Shown here piece after piece: positions 44,721-54,179 of a stretch of DNA of 64,000 bases. Origin of the DNA: Leeuwenhoekiella aestuarii (GTDB lineage Bacteria > Bacteroidota > Bacteroidia > Flavobacteriales > Flavobacteriaceae); NCBI RefSeq assembly GCF_004104055.1, contig NZ_QOVJ01000001.1, positions 124,001 to 188,000 of the forward strand, in the 5' to 3' direction. Below the pieces are notes generated by a model that was given only the letters and a program-made list of their open reading frames with translations, had not been told where the DNA came from and made no database searches. Made by a program: the position numbers and the translations under genes. Each line of letters begins with the position of its first letter. Positions within the stretch are counted from its first letter, which is position 1.

Positions 44721-45734
44721 ATGTCTACTAAAACCACTCTTAAGGGAATTGCTGAACACTTAAACCTCTCTATATCTACAGTTTCTAAAGCGCTCGCAGA
44801 TAGTCCGGAGATAAGTGACTCAACAAAATTATTGGTAAAAACTGCAGCTAGACAACTTAAATACCGGCCTAATGCAATGGCACGTGGTTTAAAAAGTAGC
44901 CGCACCAATACTCTTGGAGTTGTTATACCTAATATCATGCATAATTTTTTTGCTAAGGTTATTGTAGGTATGGAAGAAGAGGCTACAAAAAACGGTTACA
45001 GTCTGGTGACTTGCATTTCTAATGAGTCTCTAGAGAAGGAAAAGCAAAGCCTCCATATGCTAAGCGATGTTTCGGTTGATGCAATTATCATAAGCCTTAC
45101 TTCTGAAACTCAGGAAACAAATGAAATAGAGCATCTTAAAGATATTCTGCACTATGATATTCCATTAGTTATGTTTGATCGTGCAAATAGCGATTTGGCT
45201 TGTGATAGTGTGGTCATCAATGATTACAAAGGTGCTTATGATGCTGCAGCTTATTTGTTGAAAACTGGATGTAGAAACATTGCATTTCTTTCTACGCTTA
45301 ACAACACTTCCGTAGGCAACAAACGTTTATCTGGATATCAAGCCGCATTAAGCGATTACGACAATACGCTAGTTCCAAAAGTAGTATATACTAAGCTGAC
45401 AAGCCTAGAAAATGACCTGGGTACTTTTATCGAAAACAATGATATCGACGGGCTCATAACTACAGATGAGTCTAGTGCTATTTATTCCATGAACACACTT
45501 CGAATTAAAGGAAAACAAGTTCCGGAAGATGTAAGTGTAATTGGTTTTACAGATGGAAATCTAGCTCGTAATTATTTCCCCTCTGTGACTACTGTTAAGC
45601 AACAAGCTGAAATTATGGGAAAAAAGGCAGTGCAAATTGCATTGAAAAACCTCAACAACAAAGATCAGCACGAGCCAGTACAAGAAATCATTGAGACAGA
45701 ATTAGTAATTAGAAACAGCACCAAAACAATTTAG
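44721..45734 (+). CDS. LacI-family transcriptional regulator of the gal genes
   Basis: A 337-residue repressor-type protein. The N-terminal helix-turn-helix and hinge are clear: TLKGIAEHLNLSISTVSKAL, then KYRPNAMARGLKSSRTNTLGVVIP. The periplasmic-binding-protein-like effector domain follows, ending near residue 335. It starts 1 base after the galT stop, so it is co-transcribed with the genes it most likely controls. The effector is probably galactose or a metabolite of it (inference). Confidence 0.93.
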   Translation: MSTKTTLKGIAEHLNLSISTVSKALADSPEISDSTKLLVKTAARQLKYRPNAMARGLKSSRTNTLGVVIPNIMHNFFAKVIVGMEEEATKNGYSLVTCISNESLEKEKQSLHMLSDVSVDAIIISLTSETQETNEIEHLKDILHYDIPLVMFDRANSDLACDSVVINDYKGAYDAAAYLLKTGCRNIAFLSTLNNTSVGNKRLSGYQAALSDYDNTLVPKVVYTKLTSLENDLGTFIENNDIDGLITTDESSAIYSMNTLRIKGKQVPEDVSVIGFTDGNLARNYFPSVTTVKQQAEIMGKKAVQIALKNLNNKDQHEPVQEIIETELVIRNSTKTI

Positions 45735-45753
45735 ATTCAATACTATTCTTCTA

Positions 45754-45804
45754 AAAAAGCGAGAAGCCGGTTCTAACTTAATTAGAACCGGCTTCTCGCT
45801 TTTT
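45754..45804. terminator. Bidirectional terminator between lacI-type gene and galE
   Basis: A perfect 23-base-pair inverted repeat with the core GCGAGAAGCCGG/CCGGCTTCTCGC, an extension TTCTAA/TTAGAA and a 5-base loop, flanked by A and T runs. Confidence 0.95.
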
Positions 45805-45818
45805 ATCAGGAAAATAAA

Positions 45819-46841
45819 CTATTCTATTCCGCGAACTTTCTTCTCCCAATCCCAAGCAGATCTTAATGCATCTGCTAAAGACAATTGTGATTTCCAGCCC
45901 AATTCACTATTTGCTTTATCGGTATCTGCGTATGCAGCGACAACGTCTCCTTCGCGGCGATCTACTATTTTATAATTTAATTTTTGACCCGAAACTTGTT
46001 CAAAAGTTTCAATTACTTCCAGAACTGAACTACCAGTACCCGTACCTAAATTAAACACTTCGTAATTGGTTTTATTTTTATCTTCTACCAATCGCGTAAG
46101 TGCCATAACATGCGCCTTAGCCAAATCTACTACGTGAATATAATCGCGTACACAAGTCCCATCAGCGGTAGGATAATCATTTCCAAAAACAGAGAGCTGC
46201 TCTCTTAAACCGGCAGCAGTCTGTGTAATAAACGGCACTAAATTTTGTGGAACTCCAAGAGGTAACTCCCCAATTTCAACACTAGGATGCGCACCTATTG
46301 GGTTAAAGTAACGTAAAGCAATCGCTTTGAATTTATCGTAAACTTTAGTCGTATCTCTTATAATTTCCTCCCCTATTTGCTTAGTGTTTCCATAAGGAGA
46401 TTCAGCCGGTTTCACCGGTGCGTTTTCAGTTATAGGAAGTTCATCTGCCTGACCATAAACTGTACACGAAGAACTAAAAATAAAGTTAGCCGAATCTTTT
46501 GCTGTGAGTTCTTGCAATAAATAAACTAAAGAACTCAGGTTATTCTCATAATACAATAAAGGTTTATGCACGCTTTCACCCACTGCTTTAGATGCAGCAA
46601 AATGAATTGCTCCGACTATATCTGCGTATTTTTTAAAAAAAGCTGAAACTGCATTTTTATCACGAAGGTCTAATTTTTCAAAATCCGGCTTTTTTCCGGT
46701 TATAGCTTCTATCCCGTCTAAAACTGCTTCTGAAGCATTAGACAAATCATCTATAATAACAACCTCATAGCCCGCATTTTGCAATTCTACTACGGTATGC
46801 GATCCTATAAAACCTAAGCCTCCTGTTACTAATACTCTCAA
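45819..46841 (-). CDS. galE: UDP-glucose 4-epimerase
   Basis: A 340-residue extended SDR that interconverts UDP-galactose and UDP-glucose. It has the NAD motif VTGGLGFIGSHTV, the Ser-rich FSSSCTVYG and the catalytic YxxxK in SPYGNTKQIGEE, then ALRYFNPIGAHPS and RDYIHVVDLA. Its start overlaps the HAD-phosphatase stop by 4 bases. It is the last gene of the galM-glpKD-HAD-galE run and convergent with galKT, so the Leloir pathway is complete within 10 kb. Confidence 0.96.
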   Translation of the reverse strand: MRVLVTGGLGFIGSHTVVELQNAGYEVVIIDDLSNASEAVLDGIEAITGKKPDFEKLDLRDKNAVSAFFKKYADIVGAIHFAASKAVGESVHKPLLYYENNLSSLVYLLQELTAKDSANFIFSSSCTVYGQADELPITENAPVKPAESPYGNTKQIGEEIIRDTTKVYDKFKAIALRYFNPIGAHPSVEIGELPLGVPQNLVPFITQTAAGLREQLSVFGNDYPTADGTCVRDYIHVVDLAKAHVMALTRLVEDKNKTNYEVFNLGTGTGSSVLEVIETFEQVSGQKLNYKIVDRREGDVVAAYADTDKANSELGWKSQLSLADALRSAWDWEKKVRGIE

Positions 46842-47644
46842 AATTCTGCTTTATTATTTTCAACGGAAAGCTTTTCTAAAGCCGCGTCAATATTAAAATC
46901 TTTTAATGAATCTATAATCATATCCGGCCCAAAAGCATAGTTATCAATGTGTTTTGCTTTTGAAACACCAGATAAAGTAAGTATGGTTTTATAACCCATT
47001 TGTATAGAGCCTAAAATATCAGTATCCATCGTATCACCTATGACGATGGTCTGGTCTGTGGTAAGTCCTAATTTCTTTCGTGCAGCACGCATCATAACCG
47101 GGCTGGGCTTTCCTACTGAAAATGCCTTGCGACCAGTAGCTTCTTCAATCATTTTAACAATCGCCTTGATTCCCAGGTTAGACCAACCTATTTTCATCGG
47201 AGAAGGGTCTAAGTTAGTCGCGATAAGTTTGGCTCCGCCTAAGATCATATCCACAGCATTGTTTGCCATTTCTAACGTGAAGTTTCTTCCTTCACCCACT
47301 ACTACATAATCAGGATCTTGCGTCACAAGACTATAACCGTTTTCATGTAAGCTAGTAAGAAGTCCACCTTCTCCTAAAACATAGGCTGTTCCGTTAGGCT
47401 TTGTAAAACCTAAGAACCACGCGGTAGCCATTGCGCTGGTATAAACATTTTCTTCTTCAATGCTTATACCCATAGGCTTGAGTTTATTTACAACATCAAT
47501 AGGGCTGCGCTGACTGTTATTAGTCATAAACAAAAACGGTATTCCACGCTCTTGCAATGTTTTTATAAATGTATCTGCTCCTGGAATTAGGTCATTACCA
47601 CTGTAAATAACCCCGTCCATATCTATTAAAAATCCTTTATCCAT
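46838..47644 (-). CDS. HAD-IIA (NagD-like) phosphatase
   Basis: A 268-residue HAD hydrolase with a type IIA cap. Motif I is LIDMDGVIYSG, motif II is in FLFMTNNSQRSP, motif III is around GKPSPVM, and motif IV is VIGDTMDTDILGS. Related enzymes act on nucleotides, p-nitrophenyl phosphate, phosphoglycolate or glycerol 3-phosphate. Lying 67 bases after the glpK-glpD fusion and overlapping galE, it may control glycerol 3-phosphate; this is inference from position. Confidence 0.9.
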   Translation of the reverse strand: MDKGFLIDMDGVIYSGNDLIPGADTFIKTLQERGIPFLFMTNNSQRSPIDVVNKLKPMGISIEEENVYTSAMATAWFLGFTKPNGTAYVLGEGGLLTSLHENGYSLVTQDPDYVVVGEGRNFTLEMANNAVDMILGGAKLIATNLDPSPMKIGWSNLGIKAIVKMIEEATGRKAFSVGKPSPVMMRAARKKLGLTTDQTIVIGDTMDTDILGSIQMGYKTILTLSGVSKAKHIDNYAFGPDMIIDSLKDFNIDAALEKLSVENNKAEF

Positions 47645-47711
47645 CGGGTAATTTGCTTTAAATGTAAAATTAACTTTTAAAGTTAAGCATGTTGTACTTT
47701 TTGAACAAAAA

Positions 47712-50700
47712 TTAAGCTTCTATCTCGTTGTCGTAAAAGTGAGTAGCATCGTAAAGCAACTCATCTAATTTTGCATTTTCGAAGCTTACACGCGCTTCAT
47801 CCCAATCGAGATAATTGATAAAATCTTCAACAGCTATTTGCTGATACTGATTGATGGTGTTGATATCAAAATAAAGCCTTCCGGTTCTTCTTACAAAAAA
47901 ATCAGCTAAGCTATTTGTCATCTCATAATGCACACTATACCAAAGCTCTGCACGCAATAAACGATCATTTACATCAGTATTTCTAAAATAATTGATCTTG
48001 TTCTTTATAATCTCGGTTTGCTTACCATAAGTCGAAGTTAAATACCAAGCTTTATACTCAGCATTCTCAATATTCAGAAATTCTAAAACCTCTTGCAATT
48101 GCGCCTGATACTGTTCTACTTCGGTTGAATTACGCATCGCATGAGACGTTAGAGCGATATGCTGTGTACGGGACTCGTCAAAAGTCTTATCGTATTTTTC
48201 TTTAAGACGTTTACTAACGGTTTCATTAACCCGTTGTGCCATTTTTCGGTATCCGGTTAACTTTCCGCCAGCGATTGAAATCAAGCCGCTTTTACTGATG
48301 AACGTTTCATCTTTTCGCGACAGCTCAGAAGGATCTTTTTCTTCTTCGTGAATAAGCGGTCGCAAACCTGCCCAACTTGATTCTACATCTGCTTCGGTTA
48401 AATTGATATCGGGAAATGTACCATTAACCGCATCAAGCAAATACTTAATATCATCTTTTGTAGCTACGACGCGATCTAAATTTCCCGAATAATTGGTATC
48501 TGTCGTACCCACATAAGTAACTCTACCGCGCGGAATCGCAAAAATCATACGCCCGTCTGACACATCAAAATACAGTGACTGATGTACGGGTAATTTTTCC
48601 TTCGAAAAAACCAAGTGCACCCCTTTTGTGAGGTGCAAATGTTTATTATTCATCGACTCATCTTTCGCCCGAAGCTTATCTACCCAAGGTCCGGCTGCCG
48701 AGACAAAAGTTCGACCTTCTATCTCAAAAGATTGACCGGTATTGTGATCCAAACAATTTACGCTCGTAATCTTGCCTTTATAGTTGTAGACAAAATCACT
48801 CATCTCACAGTAATTGAGACAAACCGCACCAAACCCGGCGGCTTTTTTCATCAATTCTATAGTGAGACGTGCATCGTCTGTGCGATACTCGGCATAATAC
48901 CCACCTCCCAAAACTTTAGATTCATCCAGAATAGGTTCGCGCTCCAGCGTTTCTTCTTTAGTAAGCATCTGGCGTTTATCATCGCCTTCAACACTAGCGA
49001 GCAAATCATAGACTTTTAGACCTATTGAAGTCAACGTTTTACCATATTGCCCACCTTCAATTAACGGAAGCAACATCTTTTCCGGAACTACCAAATGCGG
49101 AGCCAGTTTATGAACAATCGCCCGCTCTGTACCCGATTCTTTTACCAGACCGATTTCCATCTGTTTAAGATAGCGCAAGCCACCGTGAACCAACTTGGTA
49201 CTTTTATTACTCGTTCCCGAAGCAAAATCATTTTTCTCTACGAGGCACACACTCATTCCACGGGTCGCAGCATCTAGAGCAATCCCAGCTCCGGTAACAC
49301 CACCCCCTATGATTACCAAATCAAATTTTTTCTTCTTGGCTTTTTTAATGTAGCGTTTACGGTCTATAATACTAAAACGCAGCGGCGTTTTTTCTTTTTC
49401 TAAACTTTCGGCATAGCCAGAACGGGTTCGCATCACTGCCAGATCCCATCCTTCTTGTTTGTGATTACGCTCACGAACACCCATTTTTGTTTCAAAAATA
49501 AGTTCTATTTTACGCAAGGAGGCGATATCTTTTTGTGTCCAGATTTCTGCTTTTATACCTGCGAGTAGCGCTGCTCCCATTGCAGTTACCTCTAACATCT
49601 CTGGGCGATCTACCTTAGCATCAAGCAAATCTGCCTGAAACTGCATCAGATAATCATTTGCACAAGCGCCACCATCAACTTTTAATGTTTTGATCTGCTT
49701 ACCGCTGTCTTGTTCCATCGCTTTGATCAGATCACTCACCTGGTAAGCCATAGCTTCAACAGTAGCTTTTACAAGTTCTTTTCTACCGGTACTAAAGGTT
49801 AAACCTTGAATACTTCCTTTTGCGTTTCCATCCCAATAAGGAGCACCTAAGCCGTTAAAAGCAGGGACAAAAAACAAATCTTTAAGCGGCGGAATACTTT
49901 GACAAATTGCGTTAGTTTCTTCGGCATTCTCAATAATCCCAACCTGGTCACGCAACCATTGTATAGAAGCTCCTCCAACAAAAACACTTCCTTCTAAAGC
50001 ATATTTAGGTTTCTTATCTTCAAGTGTGCAACAAAGTGTGGTAATAAGTCCATTCTTTGAGAAAGAAGGTTTTTTACCGGTATTGAGCAACATAAAACAT
50101 CCGTTACCGTAGGTGTTCTTTGCCATCCCAGATTTATAACCACCCTGACCAAAAAGTGCCGCTTGCTGATCTCCCGCAACTCCGTAAATAGGAAATGAAG
50201 TATTCTGATAGGTAATGCTTCCAAAATCTGATGAAGAAGGTTGTACTTTAGGCAGCATATTTTTTGGGATACCCAACTCTTCAAGCAAGTCATCATCCCA
50301 GTCCATCTCTTTAATATTATAAAGCATGGTCCTGCTCGCATTGGTGTGGTCTGTGCGGTGTTTTCCCGTAAATTTAAAAATTAACCAACTGTCTACTGTT
50401 CCGAATAGCAGGTCCCCGGCTTCTGCTTTTTCACGAGCATCTTCAATATGATCCAGAATCCATTTAATCTTTGTTGCCGAAAAATAACTGTCTATTACAA
50501 GTCCTGTATTTTTAGCTATATAGCGAGAGAGACCACGTTCACGCAGTCCCTCACAAATATCTTCAGTTCGTTTATCAAGCCAGCAAATCGCATTGTAAAC
50601 AGGTTCTCCTGTATGCTTATCCCAAACGATCGTCGTTTCTCGTTGATTGGTAATACCTATAGCTTTTATAGCTTTAAGAGGAACATTTGCTTTTGCAATC

Positions 50701-50888
50701 ACATCTTCAAAAGTCTCCTGCTGATCTCTAAATAGCTGCATAGGGTCGTGCTCAACCCATCCCGATTGTGGGTAATGCTGTGTCAGTTCTTTTTGAGATA
50801 CTGCAACAATCCCACCTTTCTCATCAAATAAGATGGCTCGGGTACTGGTTGTTCCCTGATCAAAAGCTATGATATATGAAGTGTTCAT
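47712..50888 (-). CDS. Fused glycerol kinase - glycerol-3-phosphate dehydrogenase
   Basis: One uninterrupted 1058-residue frame holds two complete enzymes. Residues about 1-500 are glycerol kinase: FDQGTTSTRAI, ITNQRETTIVWDK, then GVAGDQQAALFGQ and KVDGGACANDYLMQFQ. After a basic linker (KKAKKKK, about 516-522), residues 523-1058 are a GlpA/GlpD-type FAD dehydrogenase: dinucleotide loop IIGGGVTGAG (Gly528-530), NKSTKLVHGGLRYL, AAGPWVD and a C-terminal helical domain. The kinase product is the substrate of the dehydrogenase, so the fusion would pass glycerol 3-phosphate to DHAP inside one protein. It starts directly after the galM stop. No glpF is adjacent. Confidence 0.93.
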   Translation of the reverse strand: MNTSYIIAFDQGTTSTRAILFDEKGGIVAVSQKELTQHYPQSGWVEHDPMQLFRDQQETFEDVIAKANVPLKAIKAIGITNQRETTIVWDKHTGEPVYNAICWLDKRTEDICEGLRERGLSRYIAKNTGLVIDSYFSATKIKWILDHIEDAREKAEAGDLLFGTVDSWLIFKFTGKHRTDHTNASRTMLYNIKEMDWDDDLLEELGIPKNMLPKVQPSSSDFGSITYQNTSFPIYGVAGDQQAALFGQGGYKSGMAKNTYGNGCFMLLNTGKKPSFSKNGLITTLCCTLEDKKPKYALEGSVFVGGASIQWLRDQVGIIENAEETNAICQSIPPLKDLFFVPAFNGLGAPYWDGNAKGSIQGLTFSTGRKELVKATVEAMAYQVSDLIKAMEQDSGKQIKTLKVDGGACANDYLMQFQADLLDAKVDRPEMLEVTAMGAALLAGIKAEIWTQKDIASLRKIELIFETKMGVRERNHKQEGWDLAVMRTRSGYAESLEKEKTPLRFSIIDRKRYIKKAKKKKFDLVIIGGGVTGAGIALDAATRGMSVCLVEKNDFASGTSNKSTKLVHGGLRYLKQMEIGLVKESGTERAIVHKLAPHLVVPEKMLLPLIEGGQYGKTLTSIGLKVYDLLASVEGDDKRQMLTKEETLEREPILDESKVLGGGYYAEYRTDDARLTIELMKKAAGFGAVCLNYCEMSDFVYNYKGKITSVNCLDHNTGQSFEIEGRTFVSAAGPWVDKLRAKDESMNNKHLHLTKGVHLVFSKEKLPVHQSLYFDVSDGRMIFAIPRGRVTYVGTTDTNYSGNLDRVVATKDDIKYLLDAVNGTFPDINLTEADVESSWAGLRPLIHEEEKDPSELSRKDETFISKSGLISIAGGKLTGYRKMAQRVNETVSKRLKEKYDKTFDESRTQHIALTSHAMRNSTEVEQYQAQLQEVLEFLNIENAEYKAWYLTSTYGKQTEIIKNKINYFRNTDVNDRLLRAELWYSVHYEMTNSLADFFVRRTGRLYFDINTINQYQQIAVEDFINYLDWDEARVSFENAKLDELLYDATHFYDNEIEA

Positions 50889-51899
50889 CTATAAGAATTT
50901 ATATCGTATTTCGTGACGGTAAACGGCATCAGGTCTTAAAACCGTTGACGGGAAGTTAGGATGGTTAGGAGAATCGGGGAAATATTGAGGCTCTAAACAC
51001 AGCGCCGGAGACGGTCCTTGTATTGCTCCGTATTTATTAGGCACAGCACCTATACCAGCTGCACTGTAAAACTGAAGACCAGGCTGTGTGCAATGCACTT
51101 CCAGCTTAGGAGAACCGCCAGGTGCGACTAAAATAGCTGCCGGAACCTCATCACTGTATTTTTCCAGCACATAATTATGATCAAAACCTCCATCAAGTTT
51201 TGATAGCGATCCTGCTAATGCTTTTGATTTTTGAAGATCAAAAGGCGTACCTTCTATCTGTAAGACTTCTCCAGTTGGTACGTTATTTTCGTTTTTAGGT
51301 AATATGCCGCCACCATTTATTTGCAGGGTATGTTCAGCAATACCTTTTCCGCTGTTTGGGTTGAGATTAAAATACTCGTGACGCGTCAAGTTAACTATAG
51401 TCTCTTGGTCTGTAGTAGCTTCTAAACGCATAACAAGCTCGTTAGCATCGGTCAGTTTTACAAACATTTTAGTCAACAGATTCCCCGGAAAACCTTCTTC
51501 TCCATCTTTACTCATATAACTAAAAACGACCTCGTCATCCAGTTCGGCAACATTCCAGATTTTTTTTCCAAAACCTTCAAAGCCCCCATGCAATTGGTTA
51601 GTGCCTTCATTGGCACTTAACGCTACTTTTTTTCCATCTAAAACAACTTCGGCGTGCGCAATTCTATTTGCGTTTCTCCCTATCAATTGCCCCAAAAAAT
51701 ACGTGTCATTTTCGTAAGTAATGAGATCATTATAGCCCAAAACCACATCGGTATAATCACCGGCATCCGGCACAATTAAACGTTGTAAAATAGCACCATA
51801 CGTGATAAAATGTGCTTCCATCCCAGATGGATTTTTTAAAATTACTAAAGAAACGGAGCGCCCGTCTTGCGTGGTATCAAAAGGTTGAATTGTTATCAA
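50889..51899 (-). CDS. galM: Aldose 1-epimerase (galactose mutarotase)
   Basis: GalM interconverts alpha- and beta-galactose, feeding galactokinase. Core blocks are LIGRNANRIAHAEV, NEGTNQLHGGFEGFGKKIWN (catalytic His), NLTRHEYFNLN and CLEPQYFPDSPNHPNFP with the catalytic Glu. The TTG at 51899 is chosen because homologues align from ITIQPFDTTQDG, giving 336 residues. An ATG at 51974 would add 25 atypical residues and run through a TAACTTTA promoter-like box (51922-51915). Its stop abuts the glpK-glpD ATG, so it leads that operon. Confidence 0.9.
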   Translation of the reverse strand: MITIQPFDTTQDGRSVSLVILKNPSGMEAHFITYGAILQRLIVPDAGDYTDVVLGYNDLITYENDTYFLGQLIGRNANRIAHAEVVLDGKKVALSANEGTNQLHGGFEGFGKKIWNVAELDDEVVFSYMSKDGEEGFPGNLLTKMFVKLTDANELVMRLEATTDQETIVNLTRHEYFNLNPNSGKGIAEHTLQINGGGILPKNENNVPTGEVLQIEGTPFDLQKSKALAGSLSKLDGGFDHNYVLEKYSDEVPAAILVAPGGSPKLEVHCTQPGLQFYSAAGIGAVPNKYGAIQGPSPALCLEPQYFPDSPNHPNFPSTVLRPDAVYRHEIRYKFL

Positions 51900-52075
51900 T
51901 GGAAAGTTTTTTATAAAGTTAAATATATAAAATACTGAAGGGATACTAGCCGAATTTGCACGCTCTTTTGTCACTATGACCCAAAACAGACATTATAGAG
52001 ATTTATTTATAAAACAAACCACAAAAGGTTTTTCTTCGTAGGTTTTACAGCAACCTATAACAACTCAAACCCTTA

Positions 52076-52561
52076 ATGAGATTCGCACTAATTTTCATAC
52101 TATTGATTCCAATTTGTGGCTTCGGTCAGAAAAAAACTATAGACAAATTACTCGATGTTTATAACACGCGCAGTGTGCCTTATATTTCGGTGCAAGAACT
52201 CAAAATGCAACCGGAAGCCTATATCATTCTAGACACACGTAAAAGAGCGGAATTTAATGTGAGTCATCTTCCTAATGCGGTTTGGGTGGGAGAAAAACCT
52301 GATGAAGAATTGTTTGATTCTATCCTGAATTCAAAAAAAACAGTAGTAGTCTATTGTACAGTTGGCATTCGCAGTGAAGACTATGGCGAAAAATTGAATC
52401 GGACGAACAACAAGCAACTCTACAACCTTTACGGCGGCATCTTCGCCTGGAAGGATGCTGGTTATGAAGTGCTTGATCTCAAAGGCAAACCCACTGAAAA
52501 AATCCACACATTTTCAAAAAATTGGCAAGATTATTTAAAAACCGGGATCGCAGTTTATTAA
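52076..52561 (+). CDS. Exported rhodanese-like sulfurtransferase
   Basis: A 161-residue protein with a signal peptide (MRFALIFILLIPICGFGQ) and one rhodanese domain: YIILDTRKRAEFNVSHLPNAV, then the active-site loop YCTVGIRSE with Cys94, and LYGGIFAWKDAGYEV. The six-residue loop after Cys is rhodanese-like and not phosphatase-like. It is the first plus-strand gene of the arsenosugar block and lies 27 bases before the first DUF2064 gene, which suggests a linked role, perhaps in sulfur or redox chemistry at the envelope. A TAGGTTTT box at about 52040 may be its promoter. Confidence 0.88.
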   Translation: MRFALIFILLIPICGFGQKKTIDKLLDVYNTRSVPYISVQELKMQPEAYIILDTRKRAEFNVSHLPNAVWVGEKPDEELFDSILNSKKTVVVYCTVGIRSEDYGEKLNRTNNKQLYNLYGGIFAWKDAGYEVLDLKGKPTEKIHTFSKNWQDYLKTGIAVY

Positions 52562-52588
52562 TTTTGGTTATTTAATTAAAAACGTGCA

Positions 52589-53269
52589 ATGGGTTTATTA
52601 AGCAAAAAAGACACAGACGAAGAAAAAGACTTCGAAGCAGAATTTCATTTCCCCACATCAGACAAAACCCTTTTAATTTTTACCCGAAATCCAGAATTGG
52701 GTAAAGTAAAAACACGTCTTGCCGGCGGAGTGGGTGACCAAGCTGCCCTGGAAATCTATACATTTTTACTGAAGCACACGGTAAGCATAACGCAGAGCTT
52801 AACGGCCGACAAGCAGGTGTTTTATTCTGAGAAAATACGCTCTGGTGATTTTTGGGATGAAGAAAAATTCACTAAAAAACTACAACACGGGGAAGATCTG
52901 GGCTTACGCATGCAACGTGCATTTCAAGACGCTTTTAAAAGCGGCTATCAAAAAGCAATAATAATAGGCAGTGATATGTATGACCTGTCGCAAAAAGACC
53001 TCGAGCAGGCTTTTAATGCACTGGATGATCACGATTTTGTAATAGGGCCCGCAGAAGATGGCGGCTACTATTTACTGGGAATGAACGAACTTAAAGCTGA
53101 ACTCTTTCAGCATAAAAAATGGGGTACAGAAACCGTTCTTAAAGACACACTTGCCGATTTGAAAGAAGAATCTGTTAAATTGCTGGAAACCCGTAATGAT
53201 GTAGATTACTACGAAGACATAAAAGGTATTGAGGCGTTTTTCCCTTTTTTACCACAACATTTGAAATAA
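52589..53269 (+). CDS. DUF2064/TIGR04282-type arsenosugar glycosyltransferase (first copy)
   Basis: A 226-residue GT-A-like nucleotidyl/glycosyl transferase of the family found beside radical SAM ArsS genes. The nucleotide-binding signature is intact: IFTRNPELGKVKTRLAGGVG (about 31-50). The acidic motif IIGSDMYDLS and GPAEDGGYYLLGM follow, as does W..ETVLKDTL. In arsenosugar loci it is proposed to join a sugar part or aglycone to the dimethylarsinoyl ribose. It has no signal peptide. Gaps are 27 bases before and 7 bases after, so it is in an operon with the phosphorylase. Confidence 0.87.
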   Translation: MGLLSKKDTDEEKDFEAEFHFPTSDKTLLIFTRNPELGKVKTRLAGGVGDQAALEIYTFLLKHTVSITQSLTADKQVFYSEKIRSGDFWDEEKFTKKLQHGEDLGLRMQRAFQDAFKSGYQKAIIIGSDMYDLSQKDLEQAFNALDDHDFVIGPAEDGGYYLLGMNELKAELFQHKKWGTETVLKDTLADLKEESVKLLETRNDVDYYEDIKGIEAFFPFLPQHLK

Positions 53270-53276
53270 ACAACCT

Positions 53277-54089
53277 ATGAAAAAATTTATTGAAGAATCT
53301 GCGCAATTCTTAAAAGAGCGTGGCTTTGAAGCTCCCGAGATCGGTATCATTTTAGGAACCGGCCTTGGGCAGTTTGTTGACAAAGTTGAAATCATCAGCT
53401 CGGTAAGTTATAATCACATTCCAAATTTCCCTACAGCCACCGTAGAATTCCATACCGGAAAATTGATTTACGGTACGCTGGGCGGAAAAAAAGTGATCGT
53501 AATGCAGGGGCGTTTTCATATTTACGAGGGCTACACCTTACGTGATGTAAGTTACCCGGTACGCGTTATGAATGAACTGGGCATCAAAAAACTCCTCATA
53601 AGTAATGCGGCAGGCGCCATCAACCTCAACTTTAAGAAGGGCGAAATTATGCTCATTGAAGACCACATCAATTTGCAGGGCGGCTCTCCTTTAGCGTTTA
53701 AAGGTGTTGAGCAATTAGGTTCTCGTTTCACTGATATGAGCGAACCCTATGATGTACCTATGCGGAATATTTTAAAAGAAATCGCTGCAGAAAATAACAT
53801 CACGTTGCACGAAGGTGTTTATACATCAGTGGTAGGACCTCAGCTTGAAACCCGCGCTGAATATCGCTTCTTAAAGATTATAGGTTCTGACACAGTGGGA
53901 ATGAGTACCGTTCCCGAAGTTATTGTAGCCAATCACCTCGATCTGCCTGTTGCTGCTGTTTCGGTAATCACAGACGAGTGTGACCCTGAGAATCTGGAGC
54001 CGGTAAACATTCAGGATATTATGGATGCTGCTGCACTAGCCGAACCGAATATGGTACTGCTTTTTACACAACTCATCGAAAAACTTTAG
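53277..54089 (+). CDS. Purine nucleoside phosphorylase (PNP-I family)
   Basis: A 270-residue trimeric-type phosphorylase splitting purine nucleosides to base and ribose 1-phosphate. Motifs are GIILGTGLGQFVDK, MQGRFHIYEGY, SNAAGAINLNFKKGEIMLI and the base-pocket run TVGMSTVPEVIVANHLD. It lies 7 bases after the first DUF2064 gene, inside the arsenosugar block. There it could remove adenine from the arsenic-deoxyadenosine made by ArsS (inference); a plain salvage role is the alternative. The PNP-I family usually prefers hypoxanthine or guanine, so substrate use needs testing. Confidence 0.92.
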   Translation: MKKFIEESAQFLKERGFEAPEIGIILGTGLGQFVDKVEIISSVSYNHIPNFPTATVEFHTGKLIYGTLGGKKVIVMQGRFHIYEGYTLRDVSYPVRVMNELGIKKLLISNAAGAINLNFKKGEIMLIEDHINLQGGSPLAFKGVEQLGSRFTDMSEPYDVPMRNILKEIAAENNITLHEGVYTSVVGPQLETRAEYRFLKIIGSDTVGMSTVPEVIVANHLDLPVAAVSVITDECDPENLEPVNIQDIMDAAALAEPNMVLLFTQLIEKL

Positions 54090-54179
54090 GATTTTCGGTC
54101 TTATAAAAACCATACTTTACAAATCTCCGTAACTACTCATGTAGTTATGAATATTGAATAACTCGAAACAAAAAACAAA

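Noticed and set aside
47670-47686. Perfect palindrome TTAACTTT-T-AAAGTTAA between the glpK-glpD fusion and the HAD gene
   Set aside because: Pure A/T with one G/C pair per arm, no U tract or promoter position; could arise by chance in AT-rich DNA.
48615-49019. 134-codon plus-strand open frame
   Set aside because: Antisense to the dehydrogenase half of the glpK-glpD fusion; no family features.
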